The notes: generated by a model from the sequence alone, not told the origin. A stretch of 64,000 bases of DNA from Allobrachymonas denitrificans DSM 15123 (GCF_900110225.1 NZ_FOCW01000004.1:79545-143544); one strand, 5' to 3'; shown: positions 1 through 10,700, counted from the stretch's first letter. Program-made: numbers and translations.

Positions 1-1305
1 GGTGGGCTGGTTGATGTTGCCCTGCCAGGTCACGGCAATGTCGTCCAGATGGCCGCCGGGCTGGTAGGTTTCCAGCGCTTCCAGCATGGCCTCGCCCAGC
101 GGCAGGCTGCCGGCCAGCTCGAAGATGATGCCCAGATCCCAGTTGTCGCCTTCCACGCGGCCGCTGCTGTCGGCGCGCTGCGTGCCGTTGTTCATTTCCA
201 CCCGCACGTTGCCGCCGGACCACTGGCGGTTGCTCAGGGTGGTGAAGCTCAGCTCCTGCGTGTTGAAGGTGTAGGTGGAATTGGCCGGTGTCTGGGGCGG
301 GTTCTTCTCTTCGGAGGGTTGTGCATCCGAGGCGAACTGCACGCTGAACATGCTCTTGATGTTCTTGAGCGCCAGCGGCGGCAGGCCCTGGCCCAGTGTC
401 ATGTCCACCTCATCGAGCTGGGCGTCGATGGTGGCGGTGCTGCTGCGCATTTCCTTGAAATCGGCCCAGACGCGCAGGCGGCCATGGCCCTTGCGCAGAT
501 CCACGTTGTGGCCGATCTCCATGTAGCGGCGCAGCTGCGACACGTCCAGCTCGGGCATGTCGGCGTAGGCCACGCCATTCCAGTTGCGCCACAGGGTGCG
601 GTCGCCAAACATCGGGTGCGACCATTCGCTCACGAACAGGATGGGCTGGCCCCAGCCCTGCGGCGGGGTGGCGTTGAGCTGCAGTGCGTGCGAGGTGCCG
701 CTGTTGGTCAGGCTGGCCTCGACCTTGGACAGCAGCAGCGGCGCTTGCTGGCGCTGGTCGTCGGTCCAGCGGATGCTGCCGTTGTGGATGGCCAGTTCGG
801 GTTGCGACAGCAGCCAGTTCAGGGCCGGGCCGGAATCGCCGCCCTTGCCCTGCGCCAGCTTGACACCGGCCACTTCCACGGTGCCGTCGGGATTGCGCCG
901 CGCCTCCAGTTCGGGCGTGAAGACCGAGAGCCGCTCGAAGCCCGAACGCAGCAGCGCCGCCTGCAGCGACACCACCGCCTGCACGCTCTGCACACGCAGG
1001 CCGTGGCGGCCGGTGCCATCCTCCACCACCAGCTGCTCCATGGCGATGGTGGGCTCCCAGCCCTGCTCCAGCAGCACGATGCGACCGATGTGCACCGGCT
1101 TGCCCAGCGCGCGGCTGGCGGCTTGTTCAAGCTGCGGGCGGAAACTGTCGATGTGCGGCAAAATGGCGAATTGCAGCACCAGTGCAAGCAGCCCGAACAA
1201 CCCCAGCAGCAAGGCCACCGTGAGCCACAGCCAGCGCAAAACGCGCCGGAGCCAGGCAAACCGGCGGCGCTTGGGAGGACTGGAGGGCGAGGCGACTTCC
1301 TGCAT
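1..1305 (-). CDS. YhdP-family large envelope protein (N-terminal part; C-terminus outside window)
   Basis: The minus strand is open from an ATG at 1305 to the window edge (435 codons), so only the N-terminal third or so of a much larger protein is present. After a short basic N-terminus (KRRRFAWLRR) comes one hydrophobic segment (about residues 25-45), then a long soluble periplasmic region without cysteines, e.g. FELAGSLPLGEAML. This matches the YhdP/TIGR02099 family (AsmA-like, DUF3971 region), inner-membrane-anchored proteins that span the periplasm and are linked to phospholipid transport to the outer membrane. It is divergent from glnE with only 27 bp between the start codons. No earlier in-frame start fits. 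The family call is from sequence character and gene context; the exact role here is inferred. Confidence 0.75.
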   Translation of the reverse strand, partial: MQEVASPSSPPKRRRFAWLRRVLRWLWLTVALLLGLFGLLALVLQFAILPHIDSFRPQLEQAASRALGKPVHIGRIVLLEQGWEPTIAMEQLVVEDGTGRHGLRVQSVQAVVSLQAALLRSGFERLSVFTPELEARRNPDGTVEVAGVKLAQGKGGDSGPALNWLLSQPELAIHNGSIRWTDDQRQQAPLLLSKVEASLTNSGTSHALQLNATPPQGWGQPILFVSEWSHPMFGDRTLWRNWNGVAYADMPELDVSQLRRYMEIGHNVDLRKGHGRLRVWADFKEMRSSTATIDAQLDEVDMTLGQGLPPLALKNIKSMFSVQFASDAQPSEEKNPPQTPANSTYTFNTQELSFTTLSNRQWSGGNVRVEMNNGTQRADSSGRVEGDNWDLGIIFELAGSLPLGEAMLEALETYQPGGHLDDIAVTWQGNINQPT

Positions 1306-1332
1306 GGGCTCCGCAACGAGAAGAAAACGGGC

Positions 1333-4194
1333 ATGAACAACCAGAGCAACCCCCTGCACACGCCGCAAGACACATTATCACCGGCTGCTGCAGGCAGTCC
1401 AGACGTGGTGCACCCTGTTACCGCCAGGCGTGCGCTGCATTCCCGCTTTGTGCAGCGGCTGCATCGCCGCTACGAGAAGGAGTTGCCGCTGCTGGCGCCG
1501 GGCCTGCCCGACCGCGAGGCCATGCGCGCCTGCTACCAGACCCTGCGTGAACGCGGGCTGGACGTGGGCGGCGCGCTGCGCGTGCTGCGCCAGCTGGTGA
1601 TGGAGCGCCTGGCCGTGCTCGACTGCGATGGCGGTGAGACCATGCCCGACATCGCGCTCAGCGTGACCTGGCTGGCCGAAATGGCGCTCGACATCGCCTG
1701 CAACGAGGCCTTCGGGCAGCTCGATGCCCGCTTCGGTGCCCCGCTCAAGCCCGATGGCACGCGCTGCAATCTGTGGATCATGGGCATGGGCAAGCTGGGT
1801 GCGCGCGAGCTCAACGTCTCCAGCGACATCGACCTGATCTACATCTACGAATGCGATGGCGAAACCGGCGGCCGACCCGGCCCGGACGGCCAGCCCAGCG
1901 GCGCCGGCAGGACCAGCTTCCACGAATACTTCACCCGCGCGGTCAAGATCATCTATGCGCTGGTGGGCGAAACCACCGAGCACGGTTTTGTGTTCCGTGT
2001 CGACCTGGCGCTGCGGCCCAACGGCAACTCCGGCCCCACCGTGTCCTCGCTGGACGCGCTGGAAGAGTACCTGATGGTGCAGGGCCGCGAATGGGAGCGC
2101 TTTGCCTGGATGAAAAGCCGCTGCGTGGCGCCGCGCTCCAGCATCGAGGATGGTTCCGGCCAGGCGCTGCGCAACGTGGTGCTGCCCTTCGTGTTCCGCC
2201 GCTACCTTGACTACAACGTGTTCGAATCGCTGCGCGTGCTGCACCGCCAGATCCGCGACCATGCGGCCAAGCGCAGTGCCGGCCGGCCCGAGCGCGCCAA
2301 TGATGTGAAGCTCTCGCGTGGTGGCATCCGCGAGATCGAATTCACCGTGCAGCTGCTGCAGGTGGTGCGCGGTGGCCAGTTTCCCGAGTTGCGCACGCGC
2401 CCCACGCTGGAGGCGCTGGAGCGCGTGGCCCGTGCCGGCCTGATGACGCCCGAGATTGCCGACGAACTGGCCGAGGCCTACACCTTCCTGCGCCGCGTCG
2501 AACACCGCATCCAGTATCTGGACGACCAGCAGACGCACCTGCTGCCCACCAATGAGGACGATATGGAGTGGATCGCCCACACCATGGGCTACGAAAATGC
2601 CTGCCCCTTCCTGCAGGACCTGATGCGCCACCGCGAACTGGTGGCACGCGAATTCGATGCGCTACTGGGCGGCGACAACGAATGCAAGGGCTGCCAGAAG
2701 AAGGGCGGTGGCGACATTGCCCGTTCGGCCGATGACATTGGCGAACTGACCGCACTGCTGGCCGCCACGCCGGCGCTGGCGCAGCGCGTGGAGCAGTGGC
2801 GCGACCATGCCCGCGTGCAGGCCTTGCGGCTGGAAACGCGCGCCCGCCTGATGCGGCTGATGCAGCGCACCGTGCAGTGGCTGCACGAAGACGGCCCGCA
2901 GCAGGGCGTGACCACCGACGGCGTGCTGCGCTTCATCGACTGGATCGAGACGCTGCTGCGCCGCGAGAGCTATCTGGCCATGCTGCTGGAGCGTCCGGCC
3001 GTGCACGAGCGTCTGCTGCGCCTGCTCGGCGTGGCCAAATGGCCGGCGCGCTACCTGATCCAGCACCCGGCGGTGATCGACGAACTCACCAGCAATGCCA
3101 TGCTGGAAGAGCGCTTCAGCGCCGCCGATTTTCAGGACGAACTGCGCCGCCGCATCGAATCGCTGCAGTCCACCGGCGAGGATGACGAGGAATCGCTGCT
3201 CAACCTGCTGCGCCGCGCCATGCACGCCGAAACCTTCCGCACGCTGGCACGCGACCTGGACGGCCGCCTGACGGTGGAACAGGTGGCCGATGACCTCAGC
3301 GCGCTGGCCGATGCCGTGCTCGACATTGCAACCCGCTGGTGCTGGCAGCGCTACCTGCCGCGCGCCCGCAAGCTCGGCTGGTGCGGCCCGGACGACGCCG
3401 ACATTGCCGACCGCTTCGCCATCATCGCCTACGGCAAGCTGGGCGGGCTGGAGCTGGGCTACGGCAGCGATCTGGACGTGGTGTTTGTCTACGAAGACGA
3501 CTGCGACCGTGCTGGCGAGGTGTACGCGGGGCTGGTGCGCAAGCTGATCTCCTGGCTCACCGTCAAGACCGGCGAAGGCGATCTGTACGAAATCGACACC
3601 GAGCTGCGCCCCAACGGCAACTCGGGCCTGCTCAGCATCACGCTGGACGCCTTCGAGGCCTACCAGCTGCAGCGCGGCAGCAACACCGCCTGGGTGTGGG
3701 AGCACCAGGCCATGACGCGCGCCCGCTGCTGCTTTGGCAGTGCCCGCCTGCGCGCGCATTTTGAGCGCATCCGCAGTGCCGTGCTCACGGCCGAGCGTGA
3801 TCCGGCCGCGCTGGCGGAGGAAATCGTCGCCATGCGCCGCCGCATGGGGCAGGCGCACCCGCAACAGGCCGACGTGTTCGAGCTCAAGCACAGCCATGGC
3901 GGCATGATCGACATCGAATTCGTCACCCAGTATCTGGTGCTGCTGCACAGCCGCCAGCATGCGGCCATGATCGAGAACCGCGGCAATATCGCGCTGCTGG
4001 AGCGGGCGGATGACCTGGGCATCCTGCCCGGCCAGGTCGGCCACGCCGCCGCCACCGCCTACCGCGAGATGCGCCGCATGCAGCACCGGGCGCGGCTGGA
4101 CGAGGAATCCACCGCCTTCCCCGAGGACATGCTGCAGTCGCAGGGGGATGCCGGTCGCGCGCTGTGGCGCGAGGTGTTTGGCGCACCCTGGTGA
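1333..4194 (+). CDS. glnE: Bifunctional glutamine synthetase adenylyltransferase/deadenylylase
   Basis: A 953-residue protein that adds AMP to, and removes it from, glutamine synthetase in response to PII, setting nitrogen assimilation in the cytoplasm. Two nucleotidyltransferase domains are visible: the N-terminal deadenylylase with GMGKLGARELNVSSDIDL (about 151-168) and the C-terminal adenylylase with YGKLGGLELGYGSDLDVV (about 700-717), each with the G-S/D-x-D metal-binding signature. A helical GlnD-UTase-like linker follows each. The start ATG at 1333 gives the family length; the frame is open much further upstream but that part is antisense to the yhdP-like gene. The linker after the first half contains a C-x2-C pair (CKGC, about residue 455). 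Confidence 0.96.
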   Translation: MNNQSNPLHTPQDTLSPAAAGSPDVVHPVTARRALHSRFVQRLHRRYEKELPLLAPGLPDREAMRACYQTLRERGLDVGGALRVLRQLVMERLAVLDCDGGETMPDIALSVTWLAEMALDIACNEAFGQLDARFGAPLKPDGTRCNLWIMGMGKLGARELNVSSDIDLIYIYECDGETGGRPGPDGQPSGAGRTSFHEYFTRAVKIIYALVGETTEHGFVFRVDLALRPNGNSGPTVSSLDALEEYLMVQGREWERFAWMKSRCVAPRSSIEDGSGQALRNVVLPFVFRRYLDYNVFESLRVLHRQIRDHAAKRSAGRPERANDVKLSRGGIREIEFTVQLLQVVRGGQFPELRTRPTLEALERVARAGLMTPEIADELAEAYTFLRRVEHRIQYLDDQQTHLLPTNEDDMEWIAHTMGYENACPFLQDLMRHRELVAREFDALLGGDNECKGCQKKGGGDIARSADDIGELTALLAATPALAQRVEQWRDHARVQALRLETRARLMRLMQRTVQWLHEDGPQQGVTTDGVLRFIDWIETLLRRESYLAMLLERPAVHERLLRLLGVAKWPARYLIQHPAVIDELTSNAMLEERFSAADFQDELRRRIESLQSTGEDDEESLLNLLRRAMHAETFRTLARDLDGRLTVEQVADDLSALADAVLDIATRWCWQRYLPRARKLGWCGPDDADIADRFAIIAYGKLGGLELGYGSDLDVVFVYEDDCDRAGEVYAGLVRKLISWLTVKTGEGDLYEIDTELRPNGNSGLLSITLDAFEAYQLQRGSNTAWVWEHQAMTRARCCFGSARLRAHFERIRSAVLTAERDPAALAEEIVAMRRRMGQAHPQQADVFELKHSHGGMIDIEFVTQYLVLLHSRQHAAMIENRGNIALLERADDLGILPGQVGHAAATAYREMRRMQHRARLDEESTAFPEDMLQSQGDAGRALWREVFGAPW

Positions 4195-4231
4195 CAGGCG
4201 CGTGACCTAATCCGAGCGGATTGCAGGGATT

Positions 4232-4247
4232 TCAATCAAACGATTGA
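4232..4247. promoter_or_regulatory. Probable TetR-family operator (inverted repeat)
   Basis: TCAATC-AAAC-GATTGA, a perfect 6-bp inverted repeat 22 bp before the TetR start codon. Position and symmetry suggest the autoregulatory operator of the regulator-efflux operon. Binding is inferred. Confidence 0.55.
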
Positions 4248-4269
4248 TTTCGTGCTGTAATCCGGCGTC

Positions 4270-4983
4270 ATGGTCGCCCTGAATTCCCCCTTGCCAGCCG
4301 ACGAGCCGGCGCGCCCGGCGCGCAGCGACGGCCAGCTCGCGCGCGAGCGCCTGCTGGGCGAGGCGCTGCGGCTGTTTTCCGAGCAGGGCTTTGCCCGCAC
4401 CTCCACCCGCGCCATTGCCCAGGCAGCGGGCGCCAACATCTCGGCCATCAGCTACTACTTCGGCGACAAGCAGGGTCTGTACCGCTGCGCCTTTCTGGAG
4501 CCGATGTCCAGCAGCAACGTGCAGGAACAGATCGACGGCTGGAACGATCCCGGCCTGAGCCTGGAGCAGGCGCTGCACCGCTTCTACAGCGGCATGCTGG
4601 CGCCGCTCGAGCAGAGCGAATCCATGCGCCACTGCATGCGCCTGCACATGCGCGAGATGCTGGATCCCACCGGCCTGTGGCAGCACGAAATCGAACACAG
4701 TCTGCGCCCCATCTACCACGCCCTGTGGGGACTGGTGTGCCGCCATCTGGGGCTGGCGCAGCACGACGAAGGCATCCAGCGCCTGGTGCTGGCCATGTGC
4801 GGCATGCCGATCCACCTGATGGCCACGCCCGACATGGTGCAGATCATCAGCCCCGCCCTGCAGCAGGGGCCCAGCCCGGTCGGGCGCGCCGTGGCGCATC
4901 TGGTGCGCTATGCCCTGGCCCTGATCCATGACGAGGCGCGCCAGCGCGGCCTGCCGTCTCCCGTTTCCGGAGTTGATCCATGA
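4270..4983 (+). CDS. TetR/AcrR-family transcriptional regulator, CerR/DUF1956-type
   Basis: A 237-residue regulator. An N-terminal TetR helix-turn-helix covers about residues 25-75, with the typical TSTRAIAQAAGANISAISYYFGDK recognition region split here as TSTRAIAQAAG followed by ISAISYYFGDK; the C-terminal ligand domain resembles the CecR (YbiH)/DUF1956 type. It is the first gene of the efflux operon and its stop overlaps the next start (ATGA at 4980-4983), so the operon is translationally coupled and the protein is probably its local repressor. The short intergenic region upstream carries a 6-bp inverted repeat. The inducing ligand cannot be read from sequence. Confidence 0.9.
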   Translation: MVALNSPLPADEPARPARSDGQLARERLLGEALRLFSEQGFARTSTRAIAQAAGANISAISYYFGDKQGLYRCAFLEPMSSSNVQEQIDGWNDPGLSLEQALHRFYSGMLAPLEQSESMRHCMRLHMREMLDPTGLWQHEIEHSLRPIYHALWGLVCRHLGLAQHDEGIQRLVLAMCGMPIHLMATPDMVQIISPALQQGPSPVGRAVAHLVRYALALIHDEARQRGLPSPVSGVDP

Positions 4984-6497
4984 AGCCCTTGTATATCCGA
5001 ACCCTGGCGGCCCTGTCCGTCGCTGCCGTGCTGGCCGGTTGCGCCACGGCGCCCCCGGAACAGGCCGAGGCGACTGCGCCGGCCCAATGGCGCGCGCCCC
5101 AGGTGGCCGGCGTGGCCGTGCTGCCCCACGGCGGCAGCGTGCCGCAGCTGCTGGACTGGTGGCAGCGCTGGGACGATCCGCTGCTGGTGGACCTGATCGA
5201 TGCCGCACAGCAGGCCAGCCCGACGCTGGCCGGTGCTGCCGCCCGCATCGCCCAGGCCCGTGCCGGTGCCGTGGGCGCCGAGGCTGCCATGCTGCCCAAT
5301 CTCGATGCGCAGGCCGGCGTGCAGCGCGGCGTATCGACGCAGGCGGGCCTGGTCGGCACCGTGGTGACGACCGGACAAGCCGGCGTGCAGGCGCAGTGGG
5401 AGCTGGACCTGTTCGGCGGTCTGCGCCATGGCAAGCGTGCCGCACAGGCACGGCTGCAGGGCGCACAGGCGCAATGGCATGAGGCGCGTGTGTCGCTGGC
5501 GGCGGATGTGGCCAACCAGTATTTCGGGCTGCGCAGCTGCCGTTCCTCGCTGGACATTGCCGGTGCCGATGCCACTTCGCGCGAAGAAACCGCGCGCCTG
5601 ACGGGCCAGATGAGCAAGGCCGGTTTCACCGCGCCGGCCACGCATGCGCTGGCACAGGCGGGCGCCGCCCAGTCGCAGGCCCAGCGCACGCAGATCGAGG
5701 CGCAATGCAATGCGGCCGTGAAGGCGCTGGTGGCGTTGACGGCACTGGATGAAGACGCCCTGCGCCAGCGTCTGGCGGCGCGCAGCACCGGCAAGGCGCC
5801 GGGCCTGTCACTGGAGAGCGTGCCGGCTGCCATGCTGGCGCAGCGCCCCGATGTGTACGCTGCCGCCATGGCCGTGGCCGGTGCCAGCGGCGATGTAGGC
5901 CAGGCCGACGCCCAGCGCTATCCGCGCCTGGGCCTGAGCGGCAACATCTTCCGCACCCGGCTGGATGCCCCGCAGTTCGACCTGACAAGCACCACCTGGA
6001 ACATCGGCCCGCTGTCGCTGACCGTGCCCCTGTTCGATGGCGGCCGCCGCCGCGCCAATCTGGAAGCCGCCAAGGCGCAATACGAAGCCGCAGCCAGCCA
6101 ATATCGCGCCACGGTGCGCAATGCGGTGCGCGAGGTGGAGACGGCGCTGTCCGACCTGCATGCCGCGCAGCGCCGCAGCAGCCAGACCGCCGCTGCCGTG
6201 GCCGGCTTCAACAAGGCCTTTATCGCCGCCAATGCCAAGTACAAGGCCGGCATGGGCAGCATGCTGGAGCTGGAAGACGCCCGCCGCAGCCTGCTGGCCG
6301 CCCGCATGGGGCAGGCCACGCTGCAGCGCGAGACGCATGCCGCCTGGGTGGCGCTGTACCGCGCACTCGGCGGGGGCTGGGAGCCTGCCGCCAACCCGAC
6401 CGAAGCCGACAAGATCCTGGTGCGCAGTGGCGAGGCGGCGCGTGCCGTCCGCACCAGCGCACCTGCCACGCCAACTGAACCTGCCATCCAGCCATGA
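4980..6497 (+). CDS. RND efflux outer membrane lipoprotein, NodT family
   Basis: A 505-residue TolC-fold protein forming the outer membrane channel of a tripartite pump. The N-terminus is a lipoprotein signal with lipobox LAGC (Cys21). Two OEP repeats follow, with the paired motifs typical of NodT/OprM proteins: DWWQRWDDPLLVDLI near residue 57, WELDLFGGLRHGKRAA near 140, and in the second half VPLFDGGRRRANLEAA and KAGMGSMLELEDARR. It overlaps the regulator upstream and the adaptor downstream by 4 bp each (ATGA), so all three are coupled. The alanine/proline-rich last 30 residues are not conserved in type. Confidence 0.93.
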   Translation: MKPLYIRTLAALSVAAVLAGCATAPPEQAEATAPAQWRAPQVAGVAVLPHGGSVPQLLDWWQRWDDPLLVDLIDAAQQASPTLAGAAARIAQARAGAVGAEAAMLPNLDAQAGVQRGVSTQAGLVGTVVTTGQAGVQAQWELDLFGGLRHGKRAAQARLQGAQAQWHEARVSLAADVANQYFGLRSCRSSLDIAGADATSREETARLTGQMSKAGFTAPATHALAQAGAAQSQAQRTQIEAQCNAAVKALVALTALDEDALRQRLAARSTGKAPGLSLESVPAAMLAQRPDVYAAAMAVAGASGDVGQADAQRYPRLGLSGNIFRTRLDAPQFDLTSTTWNIGPLSLTVPLFDGGRRRANLEAAKAQYEAAASQYRATVRNAVREVETALSDLHAAQRRSSQTAAAVAGFNKAFIAANAKYKAGMGSMLELEDARRSLLAARMGQATLQRETHAAWVALYRALGGGWEPAANPTEADKILVRSGEAARAVRTSAPATPTEPAIQP

Positions 6498-7750
6498 AAC
6501 GTACTACCCTGATCGCGCTTGCCGCCACCGCAGCCCTGGTGCTGGGAGGCGGCTACTGGATGATGCAGCGCGCTGCCGTGCCCAACGGCAAGTCGGCCGC
6601 CAGCGCCGCCGAAGCCGGGGCGCCCGCCGGCAAGCCGGCCCTCACCGTGCAGGTGGTACATGCCACGCGCGGCACCGTGCCGCTGACGCTGGGCGCCAGC
6701 GGCAACATCGCCGCCTGGCAGGAGGCCATTGTCGGCTCCCAGAGCAACGGCCTGCGTCTGGCCGAGTTGCGTGCCAACGTGGGCGACTGGGTGAAGAAGG
6801 GCCAGGTGCTGGCCGTCTTTGCCGCCGATACCGTGGATGCCGATGTGCTACAGGCGCGTGCCGCCCTGCTCGAAGCCGAAGCCCAGGCCGCCGATGCACG
6901 CTCCAACGCCGAGCGGGCGCGCAGCATTGCCGGTACCGGTGCCCTGAGCACGCAGCAGATCAACCAATTCCGCACCGCCGAGAAAGCCACCGCTGCGCGC
7001 GTGCAGGCGGCGCGCGCGGCGCTCTCCTCGCAGCGCTTGCGCCAGGGTTTCACGCGTGTGCTGGCCCCCGATAGCGGCGTGATTTCCTCGCGCAGCGCCA
7101 CCGTGGGCGCCGTGGTGCCCGCTGGCACCGAGCTGTTCCGTCTGGTGCGTCAGGGCCGTCTGGAATGGCGTGCCGAAGTGGTGGGCCAGGATCTGGCCCG
7201 CATCCGCAGCGGCCAGCGTGTGCAGGTGACGAGCAACGCCGGCACCGTGGTGGAAGGCACGGTGCGCAGCGTGGCGCCCACGCTGGATCCAGCCAAGCGC
7301 GTGGCGCTGGTGTATGTGGATCTGCCCGGCGGCACCGACAACGGCGGCCTGAAGGCCGGCATGTATGCCAGCGGCCAGTTCATCCTCGGCGAGGTGGACG
7401 GCTGGCTGGTGCCGCAGACCGCAGTGGTGTCGCGCGACGGCTTCAACTACGTGTTTGCCGTGGCCAGCCAGGGCAAGGTGCTGCAGCGCAAGGTGACGCT
7501 GGGCGCGCGCCAGGGCGAACTGGTGCAGGTGCTGGAGGGCGTGGATGGCGAACTGCCGCTGGTGCAGTCCGGTGCCGGCTTCCTCAACGATGGCGATCTG
7601 GTGCGCGTGACGCAGGCGGCGCCGGTCACTGCCGCATCGGCAGCAGCGCCAGCGGCATCCGCGGCTCAGGCTCCGGGCACGACGGGCACGGGCACGGCTG
7701 CGGCTGAACCCGCTTCTGCCGCACCGGCAGCCAACACCAGCCCGCGCTGA
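6494..7750 (+). CDS. RND efflux periplasmic adaptor (membrane fusion protein)
   Basis: A 418-residue HlyD/AcrA-type adaptor linking the inner membrane pump to the NodT channel. An N-terminal hydrophobic segment (about 5-22) anchors or exports it. A biotinyl-lipoyl-like half motif (ASGNIAAWQEAIVGSQSNG), an alpha-helical hairpin (about 110-180), the second lipoyl half (FTRVLAPDSGVISSRSATVG) and a beta-barrel/membrane-proximal domain follow in the family order. The tail after about residue 375 is a low-complexity Ala/Pro/Thr stretch. Start overlaps the NodT stop; the pump gene begins 17 bp after its stop. Confidence 0.93.
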   Translation: MKRTTLIALAATAALVLGGGYWMMQRAAVPNGKSAASAAEAGAPAGKPALTVQVVHATRGTVPLTLGASGNIAAWQEAIVGSQSNGLRLAELRANVGDWVKKGQVLAVFAADTVDADVLQARAALLEAEAQAADARSNAERARSIAGTGALSTQQINQFRTAEKATAARVQAARAALSSQRLRQGFTRVLAPDSGVISSRSATVGAVVPAGTELFRLVRQGRLEWRAEVVGQDLARIRSGQRVQVTSNAGTVVEGTVRSVAPTLDPAKRVALVYVDLPGGTDNGGLKAGMYASGQFILGEVDGWLVPQTAVVSRDGFNYVFAVASQGKVLQRKVTLGARQGELVQVLEGVDGELPLVQSGAGFLNDGDLVRVTQAAPVTAASAAAPAASAAQAPGTTGTGTAAAEPASAAPAANTSPR

Positions 7751-7767
7751 CTGCAAGGCGACCCATC

Positions 7768-10700
7768 GTGAACGTCTCCGCCTATTCCATCCGCAACCCG
7801 ATTCCGGCGATCCTGCTGTTTGCGCTGCTGACCCTGGCCGGTCTGCTGGCGTTCAAGAACACCATCGTGCAGGATTTTCCGGACATCCAGTTGCCCATCG
7901 TCACCGTCACGGTGGCGCAGCCCGGCACCGCGCCGGCCCAGCTCGAGACGGAGGTCGCGCGCAAGGTCGAGAACTCGGTGGCCACCGTCTCCGGCATCAA
8001 GAACATGTACACCACGGTGCTCGATGGCATGGCCACCACCACGGTGGAATTCCAGCTCGAGAAGAACATCACCGATGCCGTGACCGAGGTGCGGGATGCC
8101 GTCTCGCAGATCCGCTCCGACCTGCCGGCCGATGTGCGCGAACCCATCATCAGCAAGCTGCCCACCGCCGGCCGCGTGGTGGAAGTGCATGCGGTGCAGC
8201 TCAAACCCGGCACCGGCTGGGACCAGCAGCAGCTGAGCTGGTATGTGGACAACACCGTCAACAAGCGCCTGCTCAACATCAAGGGCGTGGGGGCGGTCAA
8301 GCGCGTGGGCGGCGTCACGCGCGAGGTGCAGGTGATCCTGCAGCCCGAGCGAATGCAGGCGCTGGGCGTGACAGCGGCCGATGTGTCGCGCCAGATCGGC
8401 CTGGTGCAGCAGGATGCGCCCAGCGGCCGCGGCGAAGTGGGGGGCGGCGAGCAGAGCGTGCGCACCGTGGCTTCTGCCCGCAGTGCGGACGAACTGGCGC
8501 AGCTGCAGATTCCGCTGGCCAGCGGCGGCACCGCGCGCCTGAGCGATGTGGCCGAGGTGAAGGACACGGTGGCCGAGCAGCGCGCCGAGGCGCTGGTCAA
8601 CGGCAAGCCGGTGGTGGCGATCGAGATCTTCCGTTCCAAGGGCGCCAGCGAGGTGGGTGTGTCCACCGAGATCGGCAAGGCCATGCAGGAGCTGCAGCAG
8701 CAGAATCCGGACGTGGTCATCACCCGCGTGATCGACAACGCCACGCCGGTGCAGGAGAACTTCGAAGGCAGCATGCACCTGCTGTACGAAGGCGCCATTC
8801 TGGCGGTGCTGGTGGTGTGGCTGTTCCTGCGCGACTGGCGCGCCACCATCGTGGCGGCCACGGCGCTGCCGCTGTCCATCATCCCGACCTATCTGGGGCT
8901 GGCCTACTTCGGCTACACGCTCAACGGCGTGACGCTGCTGGCGCTGGCGCTGGTGGTGGGTGTGCTGGTGGACGATGCCATCGTCGAGATCGAGAACATC
9001 TCGCGCCATCTCGCCATGGGCAAGACGCCGTTCCAGGCCGCGCTGGAAGCAGCGGACGAGATCGGCATGGCGGTGATTGCCACCACCTTCGCGCTGGTGT
9101 CGGTGTTCCTGCCCACCGCCTTCATGAGCGGCATTTCGGGCATGTTCTTCAAGCAGTTCGGCTGGACGGCGGTGCTGGCGATTCTGGCCTCGCTGGCCGT
9201 GGCGCGCCTGCTGACGCCGATGATGGCCGCCTACCTGCTCAAGCCGCACAAGGGCGTGCGCGTGGTGGAGGAGCATGGGGACGTACCGCCCGACCAGTCG
9301 CATGACGGCCCGGTGATGCGCTTCTACATGCGGCTGATGCAGTGGTGTCTGCGCCATCGCCTGGCCACCATCCTTGCCGCCATCGGCTTCTTCGTTGGCT
9401 CACTGATGCTGGTGCCGCTGCTACCCACCGGTTTCGTGCCACCGGCCGACCGCGGCCAGACGCAGATCACCATCGAACTGCCCCCCGGCAGCACGCTGGA
9501 CGACACGCGCCATGCGGCCGAAATGGCGCGCACCAAGCTGGCACAGAATCCCAATGTGGTGAGCATCTACTCGTCCGTGGGTGGCGGCTCCAGCGGCGAC
9601 GGCTTCAAGCCCGGTGCGGCTGCCGAGGTGCATCGTGCCGTGCTCACACTCAATCTGGTGCACCGCGATGACCGCACCGCCAGCCTGGCCGATATCGACA
9701 CCCAGATCCGCTCCGTGCTGGAGACGATTCCCGGCGCGCGCTTCCAGGTCGGCAGCGGCGACATGGGCAGCAAGATGGAACTGGTGCTGCTGGGTGACGA
9801 CCCGGTGGTGCTGACGCAGGCCGCACGCGAGGCCGAACGCCAGCTGCGCACCCTGGAAGGCGTGGGCGGGGTCAGCTCCAGCGCCGCGCTGGTGCAGCCC
9901 GAGCTCATCATCCGTCCCGACTTTGCCCGTGCGGCCGATCTGGGCGTGTCCACCGCTGCCATCGCGCAGACCGTGCGCGTGGCCACCGCCGGCGACTACG
10001 ACCAGCAATTGCCCAAGATGAACCTGGCCGACCGCCAGGTGCCGATCCGCGTCAAGCTGCCCGACGATGCCCGCACCAGCGTGGCCGATATCGAGCAGCT
10101 GCTGGTGCCGAGCCGCGCCGGCATGATCCCGCTGATCAACGTGGCCACGGTGAGCCTGGAAAGCGGCCCCTCCGTCATCAGCCGCATCAACCGCAGCCGC
10201 AGCGTGCGGCTGGAAGTGGAGCTGGGCAGCCGCACTCTGGGCGAGGTGAACGAGGAAGCGCGTGCGCTGCCGGCGTTCAGCCAGCTGCCACCCGGCGTGC
10301 GCATTGCCGAGCTAGGCGACGCGCAGGAAATGCAGGACCTGTTCAACAGCTTCGGCATCGCCATGATGATCGGCGTGCTCTGCATCTACGGTGTGCTGGT
10401 GCTGCTGTTTCACGATTTCATGCAGCCGGGCACCATTCTGGGCGCCCTGCCCATGGCAATCGGCGGTGCCTTCGTGGCCTTGCTGATCACCGACAAGGCG
10501 CTTTCCATGCCCAGCATGATCGGCCTGATCATGCTGATGGGCATCGTCACCAAGAACTCCATCCTGCTGGTGGACTACGCCATCCTTGCGCGCGAGGACG
10601 GCAAGAGCCGCACCAACGCCCTGATCGATGCCTGCCACAAGCGCAGCCGCCCCATCGTGATGACCACCATCGCCATGGGCGCCGGCATGATGCCGCTGGC

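Noticed and set aside
49..1332. Plus-strand open frame preceding glnE in phase
   Set aside because: It is antisense to the yhdP-like gene and has shadow composition; it is not an N-terminal extension of GlnE.
7666..9357. 563-codon minus-strand open frame
   Set aside because: Antisense shadow of the RND pump gene.
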